Shown piece by piece: positions 49,301 through 62,224 of a stretch of DNA of 64,000 nucleotides. Position numbers and translations under genes: made by a program. Positions within the stretch are counted from its first letter, which is position 1; each line of letters starts with the position of its first letter. The notes below the pieces were generated by a model. The model saw only the letters and a program-made list of their open reading frames with translations, was not told the origin of the DNA and searched no databases. Source of the DNA: Sclerodactyla briareus (lineage: Eukaryota; Echinodermata; Holothuroidea; Dendrochirotida; Sclerodactylidae); NCBI GenBank assembly GCA_026419785.1, contig JAODTK010004443.1, positions 248,001 through 312,000 on the forward strand, written 5' to 3'.

Positions 49301-50527
49301 GCCAGCGTAATCATTAACTAGTGCTGTGTGGTGTCCAGGAATTTAAGGTCAAAGGGTATTGAGGGGTCCTGCGAGCTAATAAGCCAGTTCGGAGTTACAG
49401 CAGTTCGACGTGGAACGTACAGTGTGCAGGACGAACTTTCGAAACTCCCCTGCGGAAAATTACGAATCCTGCCATCACAAAACTCTACAGAATCCCCAGT
49501 ACTTATCAACGAAAACATGGGATGAATTTGTTGCCTTTCAAATAGTGGTGACAGTTTTAAAATAAGCCGTAATGATATGTGCTTGGGAGAATTTGACCGA
49601 ATCTCGTATATTCCCCGAACTGGTCTGTGGTGAGCAGGCGACTATTGAACTACGAACGGGCCTAACTACCCCTAAATATGTGGAGGATTGCAAAGCATGT
49701 TTTCTCCCTCAACAGTTGCTTACGAAATGTGAATAGGATAATCGGAATTTTCCCGGAGGCAGTGGCTTTTTGTGGCCGTCCGAAGATTTTTCCTTCTTTC
49801 TCTCACCTTGGACCATTATAGGCCAAAAATTATCATGAACCTTTCTGAAATAAAATGTAGACTGCTCTGCCTCATGTCGAAAACTCCCACTTTACCTGGA
49901 TCTCCTAATCTGTGTGGACAGTGACCTTGAGCTCCCCAAGCAGTACAGAGAAGGTTGATTGTTGAAAGAATTGTTCAGTCGGATGCATCGTACTACATCA
50001 TGCATTCTAAGCTTCAGGCTCCAAGTTACAGTCATCAAGAAATTCCAAAATTGTTTACACAGAATCAACCTGATGGTTTGCTGAGCTATTATATTGTAGG
50101 GAGAATTGTGTGATTCATATAGTTCCCATATACATCCGCTGTATGCTCTTGAAATTGTTGCGTTTTGGCATTGACATAGTTCGGAGCATTTCTACGGTAA
50201 TCGATGTTGCTTTTTGACACTTTTAAATTTATTCTTTGACACCGTAGCTCCCTAGTATAGAGCTATGGTGACTTATGGGCAGTACGGTATACTGTTAACC
50301 AGTATAGCTCGTATGATTGCGAATTCAAACACAGACGTGCGTACAGAACACGTTTCCCGTTATATTCTTGATCAAGTTACTTGACTTGATTGTTCCGACC
50401 GTGGGTCTCGTGAGGAACCCACTGCGCCTTGACCCATTCCCGGCCGCATTGACATTTCCTCTCGCTGGAGTTAGGGAGCCTGTGAGAGAGGGATGGCTGC
50501 TGCATGGGCGACAACTGTCCTTCTAAA
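46375..50527. other. Long unannotated stretch
   Basis: About 4.1 kb. A 77-codon plus-strand ORF at 46739-46972 with a basic patch (KYRRKRKVKPPKLQL) is followed by a CpG-containing region to 47170, but no domain is recognised. A 16-base G run lies at 48469-48484. The other ORFs are short. Confidence 0.35.
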
Positions 50528-50690
50528 AGAGGTTTACCTTGTTTGAGAAGGGGGAGGGGTTGGCATTGAAAGTCGGGTACCCTCATAACTGTCCTTCAAA
50601 AAGACATTAGCCCAGCCTAGCCTGGGTTGTACGAGAGGTTTACCTTGGTATGGAAGGGCAGACGGTTGTCATTGAAGGTCGGGCACCACC
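50528..50690 (+). repeat. Tandem duplication, 106-bp spacing
   Basis: AGAGGTTTACCTTG(T/G)T at 50528 recurs at 50634. Each is followed by GAAGGG, GGTTG(G/T)CATTGAA and GGTCGGG(T/C)ACC. Two copies with about 80-85 percent identity by eye. Confidence 0.75.
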
Positions 50691-51235
50691 ATACATAGAT
50701 TGCCATCACTAAGATTGGCATATAAATTCTAGTCATGGACTCCAAGACACGTGTTACAAAATGTGGTGCTGTACGCAGTCGCATGGGACAGGAATCTTCA
50801 GCTCTTTAAGGTTCCGAGGAAGTGGTCGGATCCCGGAGTTCACTAATCGTCCATCAGATGGGGACATAAAATGACAGTCCTGGGAGCAGGTTAGGATAGT
50901 TACAACCTGCCTCGATATCATCTCAGCACTATTCAAGAAGAGGATCCAGGTATTGCCGCCCCCACCCCCCCCCCATCTCGATGTGATATCAGTAGTGCGC
51001 GCCTTACTTCCCAATGGAGTTGCTCGAAAACGCCTTCTATGTATTGCGATATGGTCCATGGGTGGAGGCACAACCTGGCCACACAAGGGAAGCAGGGGAC
51101 CTGGGCTGGTGGTGGGGATTCGACGCAAGAAGCTAATTGGAATAACAGAGAGGTGGTCTAGTTAGAAAGCCATTGTATTCTGAAGAAAAAATTGCTCCCA
51201 GGTTCCGCTGTGAGACCATTTAAAGAGGTGGGAGA
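50691..51235. other. Unannotated; C-rich patch
   Basis: A C-rich tract at 50956-50974 interrupts a 124-codon minus-strand open stretch (50754-51128). No domain is recognised. Confidence 0.4.
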
Positions 51236-52050
51236 GAACAATATGAGGTCAAAGGCATTGGAGGTGGGTCAGCTGTTCAAGTAGACAATATGACCTGAGG
51301 ACACAGTGAAACTACTACGGTCATACTTCCTCTGAAAGGAATGACATTAAATGGGAAGCATGGGGTATGAAAACTCCAGTTGTTCTTTAGGTAGCCAGCA
51401 TTTTCTCAGAAGAAAAAAAAAAACTGACGTATATGTAAGCAGTAAGAAAAGACTTAAGAAGAGCACTGCGACCTGAAGACACAAATGACAATAATATTAC
51501 TTCCCTGTGTCACTTTCTCTGAAAGCGATAGGGTTAAATAATTGGGAAGTGGGGCGAAATAAACAATACATGAGAGGTACCTAACAAGGCAAACTTGGGT
51601 CAAAAAAGCCATGCAGATGTGGGTCATCCGTACAGGTAGGCAACATTTTATATAGCCCATTACAGATATTACCCTGTTCATAGGAACTGCTACGCATCCG
51701 AGGGTACGTGGCAGCTAATACAGCGCCGGTTGTACTGTTCCCCGCAGGCCACCATTTAGCACCTGGGAGGAGAGCGACATGGAGATGGTGTGTTTTGTAG
51801 TACCACTACGGTAAAACTGATCGGTCTTTAGGATTCGAACTCACAAACGGCCGATCAACAGCCTGAAAACTCTGCCGACTGAGCTAACGCGATTTCCGAG
51901 TATTGGAATTTGAAAAACTCCGTTAGAAGCAATTAGGTCAAAGGCCATACAGATGCGGGTTAGATGTTGAATTAGAATGGCATGCCATTTAGTTTTTATT
52001 GAATGAGCCCATAGTAGGTCAAAAGATGTAGTTCGCACAGACGAACAACA
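51236..52050. repeat. Degenerate ~345-bp tandem repeat
   Basis: AGGTCAAAGGC or GGTCAAAAAAGCC followed by AT-GAG/CAGATG(C/T)GGGT recurs near 51246, 51598 and 51937. ATATGACCTGAGGACACA at 51289 is matched by CTGCGACCTGAAGACACA at 51466. Copies are strongly diverged. Confidence 0.6.
51832..51903 (-). pseudogene. tRNA-like sequence (SINE head or tRNA pseudogene)
   Basis: On the minus strand it reads TTAGCTCAGTCGGCAGAG (A box) then, about 30 bases later, GAGTTCGAATCC (B box). The D stem (GCTC/GAGT) is nearly intact, but the anticodon stem, T stem and acceptor stem do not pair, so it cannot be a working tRNA. A tRNA-derived SINE head within the tandem-repeat region is the likelier explanation. Confidence 0.6.
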
Positions 52051-52409
52051 TTTTATGACATCCCGCTGAAAAGTTTTGTTTCCAAGATATCAATGTCTTG
52101 GTCACGTCATGGTGAGAAACCTCAGGTATCGCAGTTTGGCTAGTGCCACCGTGACCCCTAAAATTGCTGGGAAATAGCGATACGACTGACAATTTTCAGA
52201 AGGGATGAGCTTAGAACCTAAATTTCTGAATTCATCCTCTCTTGATCTACAACAATGTCATTGCCCAGGTTTGGCAGATGAGTACATCATACAAAATAGA
52301 TTCTTGCCTTTACAAATTCCCCATACGCCTGCCATTACTTTAAAATGTATTTCCGTGCAAGAAGTCTAATGCGAACATGAATTTACAGGTTTCAAAAAAG
52401 CTATTTTAA

Positions 52410-53380
52410 CTTATAACTTGAGATAGCGTGTGATAAGAAGGTTGTTGGTCCGTCAGTGCAATTGACTTATTGATTCGTTGCCAAAAGTCTGGTCGTCACG
52501 AAGAATCGACCCAGAAGGTCACAAAGTTATTAGGGGGGGTTCCCCCCAAATTGAGGTCAAAGGTCAGAGGTAGGTCAGAGTAGGGATCAATCAGATGTAG
52601 TACGCACAAACAAAACGAATTTCTCATTACACAACTCTCAAAATGTTTCTTTGGGAAGTGTTATAAGTATTAAATCAAAGTGTTTAGAGGTTGTTTCACT
52701 CTTTTTACAGCGGACATAACCGGAGAAAGCGTGTGTATAGAGTGTTTCTAGTATGTCAGTACAATTAACTTATTGCTTGTTGCACGGAGACGAGTCGGGG
52801 TCGTCCACAAAAACAACCAAAAAACACCCAAAGGGTACAAGATAGCGTGTGATAGAAGTGGTTTCGTACGTCAGTGCATTGAGTATTGCTCTGTTGCAAA
52901 GAGACGAGTCTGGTCTTACAAGATTTGACCCCAAAGTTCACAAGGTCAAAAAGAGGTCAAGGTAGGTCAGCAGATGTAGTTTGCAGAAACCAACAGAATT
53001 TTCATTACGCAAACCCCTAATGTTTCGGTGCGAAGATATATAAGGATTTGTCAGGTGGTCTAGAGGCTGCCTTACCTTCTCACAACAGGGACATAACTGG
53101 AGATAGAGTGTGATAGCAGTGTTTTAGTACGACAGTACAATGAAGTATTGCATTGTTGCAACACGACGAGTTTAGTCGTTACAAAATGATTTACTCGGAA
53201 GACATAAGTCATTAGGTCAAAATGGGTCAAAGGGTCAAATGAGGTCAGAGTAGGCACCGAGGTAGTTCCCTGGACGAAACAAAATTTCCATTACGACATG
53301 CTCTTGAAACGTTCGTGCCAAGATATAGAAGGATTGCCTATGGTGACCTTCAATGACCTTGACCTGACACCCAAAAAAAA
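52410..53380 (+). repeat. ~300-bp tandem repeat, ~3-4 copies, AGGTCA-rich
   Basis: The landmark (G/A)ATAG(C/A)GTGTGATA-(A/G)AAG / GT(A/T/C)GTCAGT(G/A)CAAT occurs near 52428, 52728, 52843 and 53103. Each is followed by GTTGCA(A)-GA(G/C)ACGAGT-T(G/A)GTCGT. Between them are runs of AGGTCA such as AGGTCAAAGGTCA at 52554-52566. One unit is internally deleted (52728-52843 is only 115 bp). Small ORFs here are not genes. Confidence 0.75.
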
Positions 53381-54517
53381 ACAGGGTTCATCATCACCAT
53401 ATGTGCAACCCACATACCTAAATGAAATGATAGTACTTGCCTTCATTAGATACGTGCTGAAAGGGGTTTATCCTCTCCGCATGATGCAACCCACGTGCGT
53501 AATTGAAACTTTGATACCTGTTTGCGTTTGTGATATTGCTGACGAGGGGAGTCACACACACGCATACGCACGGACAGGACTTAATAGATATTTTGCTTTC
53601 GGCTAGGAATCTGAGAAATTTACACAATATGTTGATACAGTGAACACTTGCTGCCGTTGATTACGCACTGTGAAAGTGATCGGATGGTGACCAACAGGTA
53701 AAATTAGCTAGCGGGGAGATTGGGAACACATCAATATCTCGACGCAGGATAGGAAAGTACCCAATAGAAGCTATGTGGCGGCGCAAGGATTTCGTGACGA
53801 GGACATCCCGAGTTATCCGGTTTGTGAGTTGTTTCATTGGAGGGGGGGGGGGGGGGGCATCCATGCCTCGAAAGACGCGCACTCGATCTACGCTCTTTTC
53901 CCATACCGGATTTGTCCCATTCTCATTTCCCCTCTCACACGTTTTAGACTATTCAATTGTATTGTTCACAATTCATGATTGATGCTCAGAAAAGAAAACT
54001 TTGTTACTTGAACTAAACACTTCACAACACAATTTTGGCATTTGGTGTGCTAGCAAATATTCATTCTACCGTCTGCATAGGCTAATATTTAGATTTTAGG
54101 AGTACTTTGAAAAAGCCTCCATTTTGTTAAATTAATGAAGAAATGGTATTAGCCGAAAAAAATATGGCAAGGAATTACTAAGCAGGTTAGTCTGTTAAAT
54201 AAATACGTATGTCGTTGCGTGATTTAGCCACCTATCGTTGGAGACTGCTTGTACTCATCTCAATTTAGCGGAAGTTTCACAATCCCGCAAAAAGGCGAAA
54301 ACTTTGCTCTGTGCGAACTAGCAAGATAGACCTTAGGCTCAAATTGCGGCGGGGCATATTCACTCCGTACCTCCCTTCCCCAACCACGATTTGGGGGGGG
54401 GGGGCGTCCCTCCTCTATGATCGCAGCCCTTGACTATATCCTCAAAATAAATATCTAATTGGAATCTTGGAGTTTTATGTCTGGAGTATTAGCTAAAGCT
54501 AACTTTCAAGGAAATTA
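53381..54517. other. Unannotated; G runs
   Basis: G runs of 16 (53842-53857) and about 12 (54391-54402). No gene is recognised. Confidence 0.4.
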
Positions 54518-54565
54518 TGACTGGTCGCTGAAATTTCCAACTATGTAATATATAGCGACCAGTCA
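54518..54565. repeat. 12-bp perfect inverted repeat, 24-nt loop
   Basis: TGACTGGTCGCT at 54518-54529 and AGCGACCAGTCA at 54554-54565 are exact reverse complements. The loop is AT-rich. Too small to classify. Confidence 0.75.
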
Positions 54566-55534
54566 ACTTGGGAGTGACCCCCTCCCTCCCTCTAGCCGTC
54601 TAGCGACGTATCTGAATTTTATTCCTTGACAATATATAGCTCTTCAAATAGTTAGCGGATACATACCCTTCCGGCGGTTGGTTGAGAATTGGCACCATTC
54701 TCAGAGAGGTTTATAAGCAGGAAATACATTTATCCTTTTAAGAAAAGAGACTTTTCATTTCCATTCTGACAAACTGTCCACTTTCATGGCCTAAGATCGG
54801 TCAAAAAACATAAAGTGACATGATGACGTAATATGGAAAATGATTCCTGGCTGGTCCTTTCACGAGTCTTTGTTTTACGGGATGACACGCCGCAGAAAGT
54901 TACCTGTTACTGATTACTTAATACTGAGGATACTTAGACCATGCTCCATAGCAAAATATCCAACGATGAGACGTCAACGAGTATATAATATGAGAGAATG
55001 TTTGCATATACCGTCCGGATAAACTAGGATCTTCTTCGCTGGTGGTTAGTTACATCTTATTAGCCAGCCATATGCCGTGATCACAATCGTATTCGTTTAG
55101 GAGTCTAAACGGGCATGGAAGCAAATACAGCTAGGCCTTATCATATGGAGGACAATGTAACACAATGGATTCAAATCGGATGAATTTGGGTATTCATGTA
55201 AGGTATGTTGCTTAGTATGAACGAAGTGTCAATTTTGGTGGGCAAATACTCACGAAAAGCGAAGATATTTGACCCCCGCCCCGCCCCACCCCCAACACAC
55301 ACACACACACACACGCTAAAACAACTTCACCGCCAACGCGGTTAGAATTGCCATGTTTCTATTTCATATCATGCACATCCAATTCAGTCTGAAGTAATTT
55401 CGACAAAGTATCTGACTGTACCAGGAACCATATTCTTACATTAGTATGTCAGGTTGTCTTTGCTGTTTACTTAGTCTTGTAAATGCCATTGTTAAATATT
55501 TTTCTGTAAAGTTGATATGGTTATATTAACGTAT
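54566..55534. other. Unannotated; short (CA)n
   Basis: Contains a perfect (AC)n run at 55294-55314. No gene. Confidence 0.45.
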
Positions 55535-55787
55535 ATTAAAGATGGGTTGTCGTCAAATAAAATAAATCTTGTAAACAATATACTGCACCCAAAATGTAGA
55601 TGAATTGACACCAAATGGTAATTCCACCATTATTCTTCCGTCCAAATAATATTGATATAATAATAAGGTAGAAAAGTATCGTCTCAAATTTACATATCAG
55701 CCCTCATTACGATATTTGTCGTGACGTCATGCAAAATTCGCCGTCGCATGTTCGCTGGACGCTAGCAGACGACAATCCATCTTTAAT
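55535..55787. mobile_element. MITE-like element with 20-bp terminal inverted repeats
   Basis: ATTAAAGATGGGTTGTCGTC at 55535-55554 and GACGACAATCCATCTTTAAT at 55768-55787 are reverse complements with one mismatch (19/20). The 253-bp length, AT-rich interior and absence of coding sequence fit a miniature inverted-repeat transposable element. I cannot identify a convincing target-site duplication by eye; the flanks are TAACGTAT and GTTTTTTT. Confidence 0.7.
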
Positions 55788-58700
55788 GTTTTTTTCACTT
55801 ATTTGATACGCATCAGTCTTACAATTTGTTCACATAACTGTAATGCATCGTTTTATGATGATTCGAAATAAGACTAAATGTAAAAGTCCTACCCGAGTCC
55901 GGGAAACGACGAGGATGTGTACGGTACTTCTTTATTATTGGAAAACATAAAAACTCATAATTTATTTAGAACAACAACTAACATATTTGGTGTAAAAAGT
56001 ATTAAGAAAAATAAAAATCAGTAGAAGGCCTTTTTACTTTCATTTATAAAATTAGAACAAATTTGTTAATATTCTTATATAAAAGGAAGCGTGAATATGT
56101 TCAGCGCCAAAGATGCGTTCACTGGCGTTAGTGAGCGGTGTCAATCTCCTGACGTCACGAGGTGAAACCTTCCCATGGTATATAACAATTACCGTTATAT
56201 CAACGTTATATTATTAATTGAGCAACATAGTCGAATGAACGCCCCAAATCTAGCTTTCCTGTCGAGTTCTACATGAATATGACAGCTGCTGATAGGAAAC
56301 CATGAACTAAAAATACCCCATACTCACCTAACTTATTGCGTGCGAACTATATAAACTTACAGCAGTATAGCGAACTGGCTACAGGACAACATGCATATGC
56401 CTGCACGCTAAGCCAATCGCTCAACCAAGTTGAGCGACATTGGTCTTGTCAGTTAGCCGAACTGTCGAATGTTGCAAGAACCTGTGTAAGTAAGTTCTAA
56501 CTTTTCGGATTTCATTGGTATACTCGACCGTGCACAGTGTTGCTGTATGCTACAGTGTCATTTCGAGTCAGGCACTCGGGCAAACGTTATGCATCACCAT
56601 TCATGACTAAAACTCGTGTCACAATACCATGACAGGTCTAAGACAGATACAAAAGATGGTTAAATCTATCCGTACCTATGGGTGCAACCCTTACAAAGAA
56701 CGTGGAGTGAAATAACAGTTAGGATAGCATACATTATTCGAATAATATTATACATCTCGGTCGCCTCGAAACGGGCACCCCCCCCCCCACCCCCACCCAC
56801 CCCATCCTGCCTTCCCGCCATTCTAATTCCAGAAACGAAGTACTCCCGTTCAAGGTTGATCAGCACTTTTAACAATCCCAGAATGTGATACAGATCAATT
56901 GTGTATTTCTCCGTAAATGACGGAACATCTCTTGTTCCATTTTCATTATATCAATAAATATTAAACAGTTTCTGTTTACAGGGAACAATTCCGCAAGCAT
57001 GATAAAGGCCAGAAGGCCCTTTTTTCAATCGAAGGAAGCTGTCTAACGGCTATCTGTTTGAACAAGGAAACAAGGTTCCTCTCGTTTGTTTGAGCGATAT
57101 GACCACACGTGATGTTCTGCCGAAAACAACGTAAACTAATGGAATGCTGCTAGGAAAACGCATCTCTCACAGCTTGGGGTATTCAGGCAGAACAGTTGGT
57201 TCGATCATGTCACTAAAATGATTGAAACATTTCAAAAGAGCCCATATTAGTCCGGGAAATTCTCCTATTCGGAAGAATAAAATTGTCTCCTGTTTAGGAG
57301 AATTTGAATTATTCATGAGACTGCCATATTGCATTTTCGCACCGTGAAATGTTCACGCCATAAGGAAATATATAGGAGACATTCATTTTCACCCTTCTTA
57401 AAATTCGTCCAGCTCGAATCTTCAATTTTTATCGCATATTCAGGATCTCATGGCACATCTACGAAAGTGGGGTTTTGGATTGCTAGTTGTCAATGTAGAT
57501 TTCGAGATATTTATCTAGCTCAAGGCTTATATCCTGTAATCTGAAAACAATTATTTTTTATTAACCACCTCTTCGAAAACGTTATCATTCAGTCCCACGT
57601 TTTACTATGCTATTTCTGATTACTATGGGGTGAATCTATAAGTTTTGTGCTAACAGTGTGTGTGAGTTTCGTCAGGAGACTTCTGGATATATTTCAGCGC
57701 ACAGTTCGTGTAACGTCAGAGACTGCCTGTTACCCCCAGGACATCTGACACCATATCTTTATCATCCTCCTACACGGTAAACCGTGATGGCTCATGCGGT
57801 CGAGTCGCGACTTTCATTTTTGACCATTTTTTGGAACTTCATATTAGAAAAGAGCGCCATCACTTACAATGAGTTCGGGTGAGAAATGTTCTGACACGAA
57901 ACAGCAGTACACAGCAAATCAGAATCTGAAAAGTTGAGAATGGAAAGTCCAAGAGAGTTGGAGTCGTAACCTTCATCAGGGGTTTTTCTGATGCTGCCCG
58001 TACGTATATAACTGACTGTCAGGACTGTGTTATTTGTTGGGGTTAGCCTCGACCAAGTATTGTTTCCGAGATACATATCAGCCAGCCACTAGTATTGACT
58101 TACCGGTATTTGTTTCAAGGGCTCACGACGGGAATATTCTTTCCAAGTTTTTCGCGATTTTTTTTCTTCCTCTGCGACTGAACGTTGATATTTCATTTGA
58201 GGTTTTGGCTGTTTGCAGTATTTGTGTCAATTTTTTGGTATTTTCCTCTTGGCTTCTCCTCGTTGATTTAGCTTTTTTTGTTGCGTGCTCGTATTTCATT
58301 GGTCGTTGTTAGGTGTTCTTTCAAACTACTTTCCACTGCACGTGGTGGGTTTCACTCAGCGGTACCGTGAGCATTCGGCGTTTGGAACTTCACAGTCTTA
58401 TACAATTCTTTCACTCACGCGACAAGGTCGAATATTGATACAATAAATTACACTCTTACAAATAACTTACACCTTACAGTCTCATTGACTGTTTATTCAT
58501 AACTAGTGATTATATACTCCTTGTTAGCATTGGAGGTCAGGTTATGTTTAGTGCACGTTCAACATATATTGAAATATTTGTTTTTGTGAAAATCTGTATG
58601 CGCATCGATCCTATCTATGTAGCGCACAAGACTGCTCTAATGGCGTTTTCAGGCGCACCCCACGATATACATTGGGTGCAGAACAGAACAGCGAAGACCG

Positions 58701-60600
58701 AGAACTTTCCGATCAAAGCATGACATAATGGCCGTCTATAATCTAACCTCCTAATTTAAAGCTCAACGTTACAACTTCTTTTAGAGGCATTGCGCGTTAC
58801 TTTCTTCGCGGAATGTTTAGTCGCATATGATTCTTCAGGTATATATACGAGGAGCCCCATCAGCAAAAGTATACAAACCGACGTGAAGGCTCTAAAATCA
58901 CAGAGTCAACTTCAATGAATGTTGCCTATAACTGATAACGTTAATACCCCGCAATTTACTCTGTTACTAGGCCATTCTTAATTGGGGATACAACCTTCAA
59001 CCCCACTTCTCACTGACAGAAACCCTATCCTCCCCCATTAACACCTCCCTTTGTCACAGAGACAATTGTCCAAGCCTAGTCTTACAAATACCCCTAAAAT
59101 GGCTGCTCCACCACCGCCTTTGTTCCCGCAAGGTAGCCTAAATATTTTCTGACACCTATTATGCAGGCGACCTGGTCTCGAATAACAATTGCTATTAGCT
59201 GAACAAATGTTTCCTTTCCTTGTCCCCCTCTGGGTGTAGGTGGATTCAAGGTGAGGTTGTAAGGGGAGTGATTCTCACCCCGCTACTATTCATACGTCAC
59301 CAACCATCCTTTTGTTGCACACCCCATGCGCCATTTCATCTCGGCGCTTGTCCTGAGAATACCGATTGCTCATTGTATAACCCACCAATTACCTTCACGC
59401 CCTCGCGATTCCAAAGACATGTTTTCCCCAACCACAGAGGTTATTTTCCCATAAAAAGCAAACGTTTACCCTTTATTCCGACAACAATAGTACGAGCTCA
59501 CCGTTGGACAGAACAGGTCGAAGCAACTGTTCGGCCCCGAGAATTAAAACAAAAGTATTTGTAGTTCGAAAAAAGCGACGATTTTGAGGACAATCTGTAC
59601 GGCAGAATCTCACACAATAAGTAGAACGCGGACAATGAAAAACTGTACCGCTAATAAAGGAAGTGGAGGGCATGAGATGATTACTTGTATTATCTTAATA
59701 CTTTGAGTCAACTCAGCCCGCGGCCAACTCCTTTCAAAAGGTGACAAGGATTTTAGCTTTCTGAGTGAGGTTCGAGTGGCCTTGTAAACCCGGGAAGGCC
59801 CTCAGAAGAGTTTCGGGGATTATAGCCGCGATGGAACAACTGCAATCGACGTACCTCATGTACGGATTTCTTGAGTGTCTGAGAATTAAATTGAGCAATT
59901 TTATCGGAGCGGAAGTTTAGTCTGCTAATTAGAATTGATTTCACGTCCAGTTAATTCCTGACGAGCTTGCCTCATCAAACGATTCGTTCCGAGGGGAGCA
60001 TGTCGACCAACGGTGATACACGGGGGAGGTGCAACATCGGTTCGAGAGGTGGAGGAGGCTTGACAAATTGGTCGCGATCTTGCTGTCAATCGTAGTTATT
60101 TAGGCAAAATGATTTTGAACACAGGTAAATTCGTTCGTATAGCATCTGCGACGTACTGTTGTAATAGAATGAAAATTAGAGTCACACATTATTGTTGTAA
60201 TTCATATACCGCATTTTGTTAAAACGTTGAATGTCATAAAGGGTATAATCGGTTTGCGGAACGCTAATCGTACTCCAACACGAAACACTAGAAAACAATT
60301 TGGTTATAGGCCTAACAAATAAGAACGAGTCACCTGAAATACCTAAACGCCGCAGAAGTTTACTTATTTATTGACCACTGCATTGACAAGATGAATAATA
60401 AATGAAGCTATAGGCCTATGTTTAATAGCTCCATGATAGAATAAGCCGATCCATTTCAAACGTTGAGGAAATATATATATTTATCTAGTTTTACGGCATT
60501 TAAAAAATAAGAGGTGTAACATTCATCTAATTGATTAGTAAAATTGACTATTTCAGTGACTAATATAGTGCTTACAAGGTACTACATCTGAGGTGAAAGT
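55788..60600. other. Long unannotated stretch
   Basis: About 4.8 kb without a recognisable gene. A C run lies at 56779-56788. The minus-strand 70-codon stretch 57864-58076 and the plus-strand 114-codon stretch 59220-59564 are unrecognised. TAGGCCTA occurs near 60411. Confidence 0.35.
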
Positions 60601-61340
60601 CATTATTCGGGGTTAATATCCAATATGACATACAAAATGACCCTCCAGTTTATAAGGCCCTGACCTATATTTGAAACTTACCCGTGACCCTCTCCAACAA
60701 TAATGTAATTTTGGAGCATTTTGGGGGCAACAGGCCAACAAGGAACAAGTACCACCCACGGACCATTCCATACACTAGAATGGTAGGCAGTCATTTTGCA
60801 CAGAGAGAAAGCACATGATCTTCTCCTAGTGTATCAGTCAGCAGGCATGGTTCTGAGGGATTTTGGATGCAAGGCCATGTTGAGAGAAATTAATGACTGC
60901 AGTAATAGCCAATAGTTTCTGGTCCCTTAGTTGAAAGAGAGTCATTCTCCCCTGCGCCCTGGAATAGGAAAAAGAAGGCTGTATTCGATTTGCTTTGAAA
61001 CATTGTGCCCTCCCTGTTACTCAGAGGCTTGAGACTATAGTACCTCTTACATTTGAAAGCAACGATGTTCCATATTCTCCATATTTTCATCATATCCATT
61101 TTGATCATGCATGGATAATGTTTTGGCTGTAAATGAGATAGCAACACAGCAAAACTGCTTGTATATAATAGCTTGTGAAAAGAAAGTCGATATCCTGTGG
61201 CATAGTGCAAATTGTATGAAGTGCTGAGCCAGGTTACAGCTTCTCTAACATACTTCAATATTACATTCACGTATTTTTCAGTTGAACTTCTCAATGCTCA
61301 TACCTAGGAACACTGTCATGGAAATGTGAAGATTTTACAC
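60601..61340. other. CpG-poor stretch with a 134-codon minus-strand ORF
   Basis: The minus-strand stretch 60890-61294 is open for 134 codons with no recognised domain. The surrounding 700 bp looks smoother in composition (few CpG, no repeats), as untranslated exons often do. Length alone does not exceed chance expectation, so this is only a pointer. Confidence 0.25.
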
Positions 61341-62224
61341 CACCATGCATCATTTTTTCCGTATACAAAAATTCACTGAATTATGCAATGTGCAACTAGT
61401 ACCACGATCATGGCAGCATGGGCGATCATAGAAGGACGGGGGGGGGGGGGACCGCCCCCAAATTCCCCCAAATTGTGGTGAGTCCATTTTCTAATTCGCA
61501 TAATGAAAATTACAATATATATAAAACTACGACGACCTATAGCACTAGTAAATAGTAAATCCTTAATTATTTTGCAGTATGTGAGTATGTGAAATTTGGG
61601 TAGGGATTAGTTTCACGTACAACCATTGCGGAAGCAGCTTGTAAAAATCTGCGAGTTGACCCTGGTCAAGCATTTTTTTTTACATTAGGCTAGTGCGATT
61701 TCGTAATTCTACATGGAACTGAAATATAGAAATAGCGTCCTGGATTGTCAGCTGACATCGAGGAAGAAGCATGCACCCGTCTCCCTTCTTAGCCCTTCAA
61801 CAAAAGAAGTTTACCATGGGTCCGAAATGAGCAGCCGAAATGAATATTTTAAAAAACACTTGAGAGAAATACTAGGCAGAAATTGATCGAAATTTCGATC
61901 AAAAATGTGAGATTCAGGAAAAGATGAGGCGAAGGTAATTTTTAAATCAATTATCATAAAATTGTGCAAAGGTTTCAGCGTGCTTTGCACGCAATATCCT
62001 CTGGTGTAATTTACGTAACCGTCTCTGACCTCAATGAATTCGAGAAGTTTGATATTCGCGCGATCTTTTTCGAAGATTTACGTCGGACTGTCGGAGGAAA
62101 CGGAAACGCGGCAAAAGAAAATCTATAACCTGGGTCATCTAGAATGGACTAACTGGAAGGATCTTGACGGTCCCTGAACCAGCTCCCAAACGAAGGACAG
62201 TTACTGCCCTTGTGCAGCACATTT
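61341..62224. other. Unannotated; G run
   Basis: A 13-base G run at 61438-61450 is followed by CCGCCCCCAAATTCCCCC. No gene. Confidence 0.4.

Noticed and set aside
51832-51903. A functional tRNA gene on the minus strand
   Set aside because: A and B boxes are present, but the acceptor, anticodon and T stems do not pair. Kept only as a tRNA-like SINE or pseudogene.
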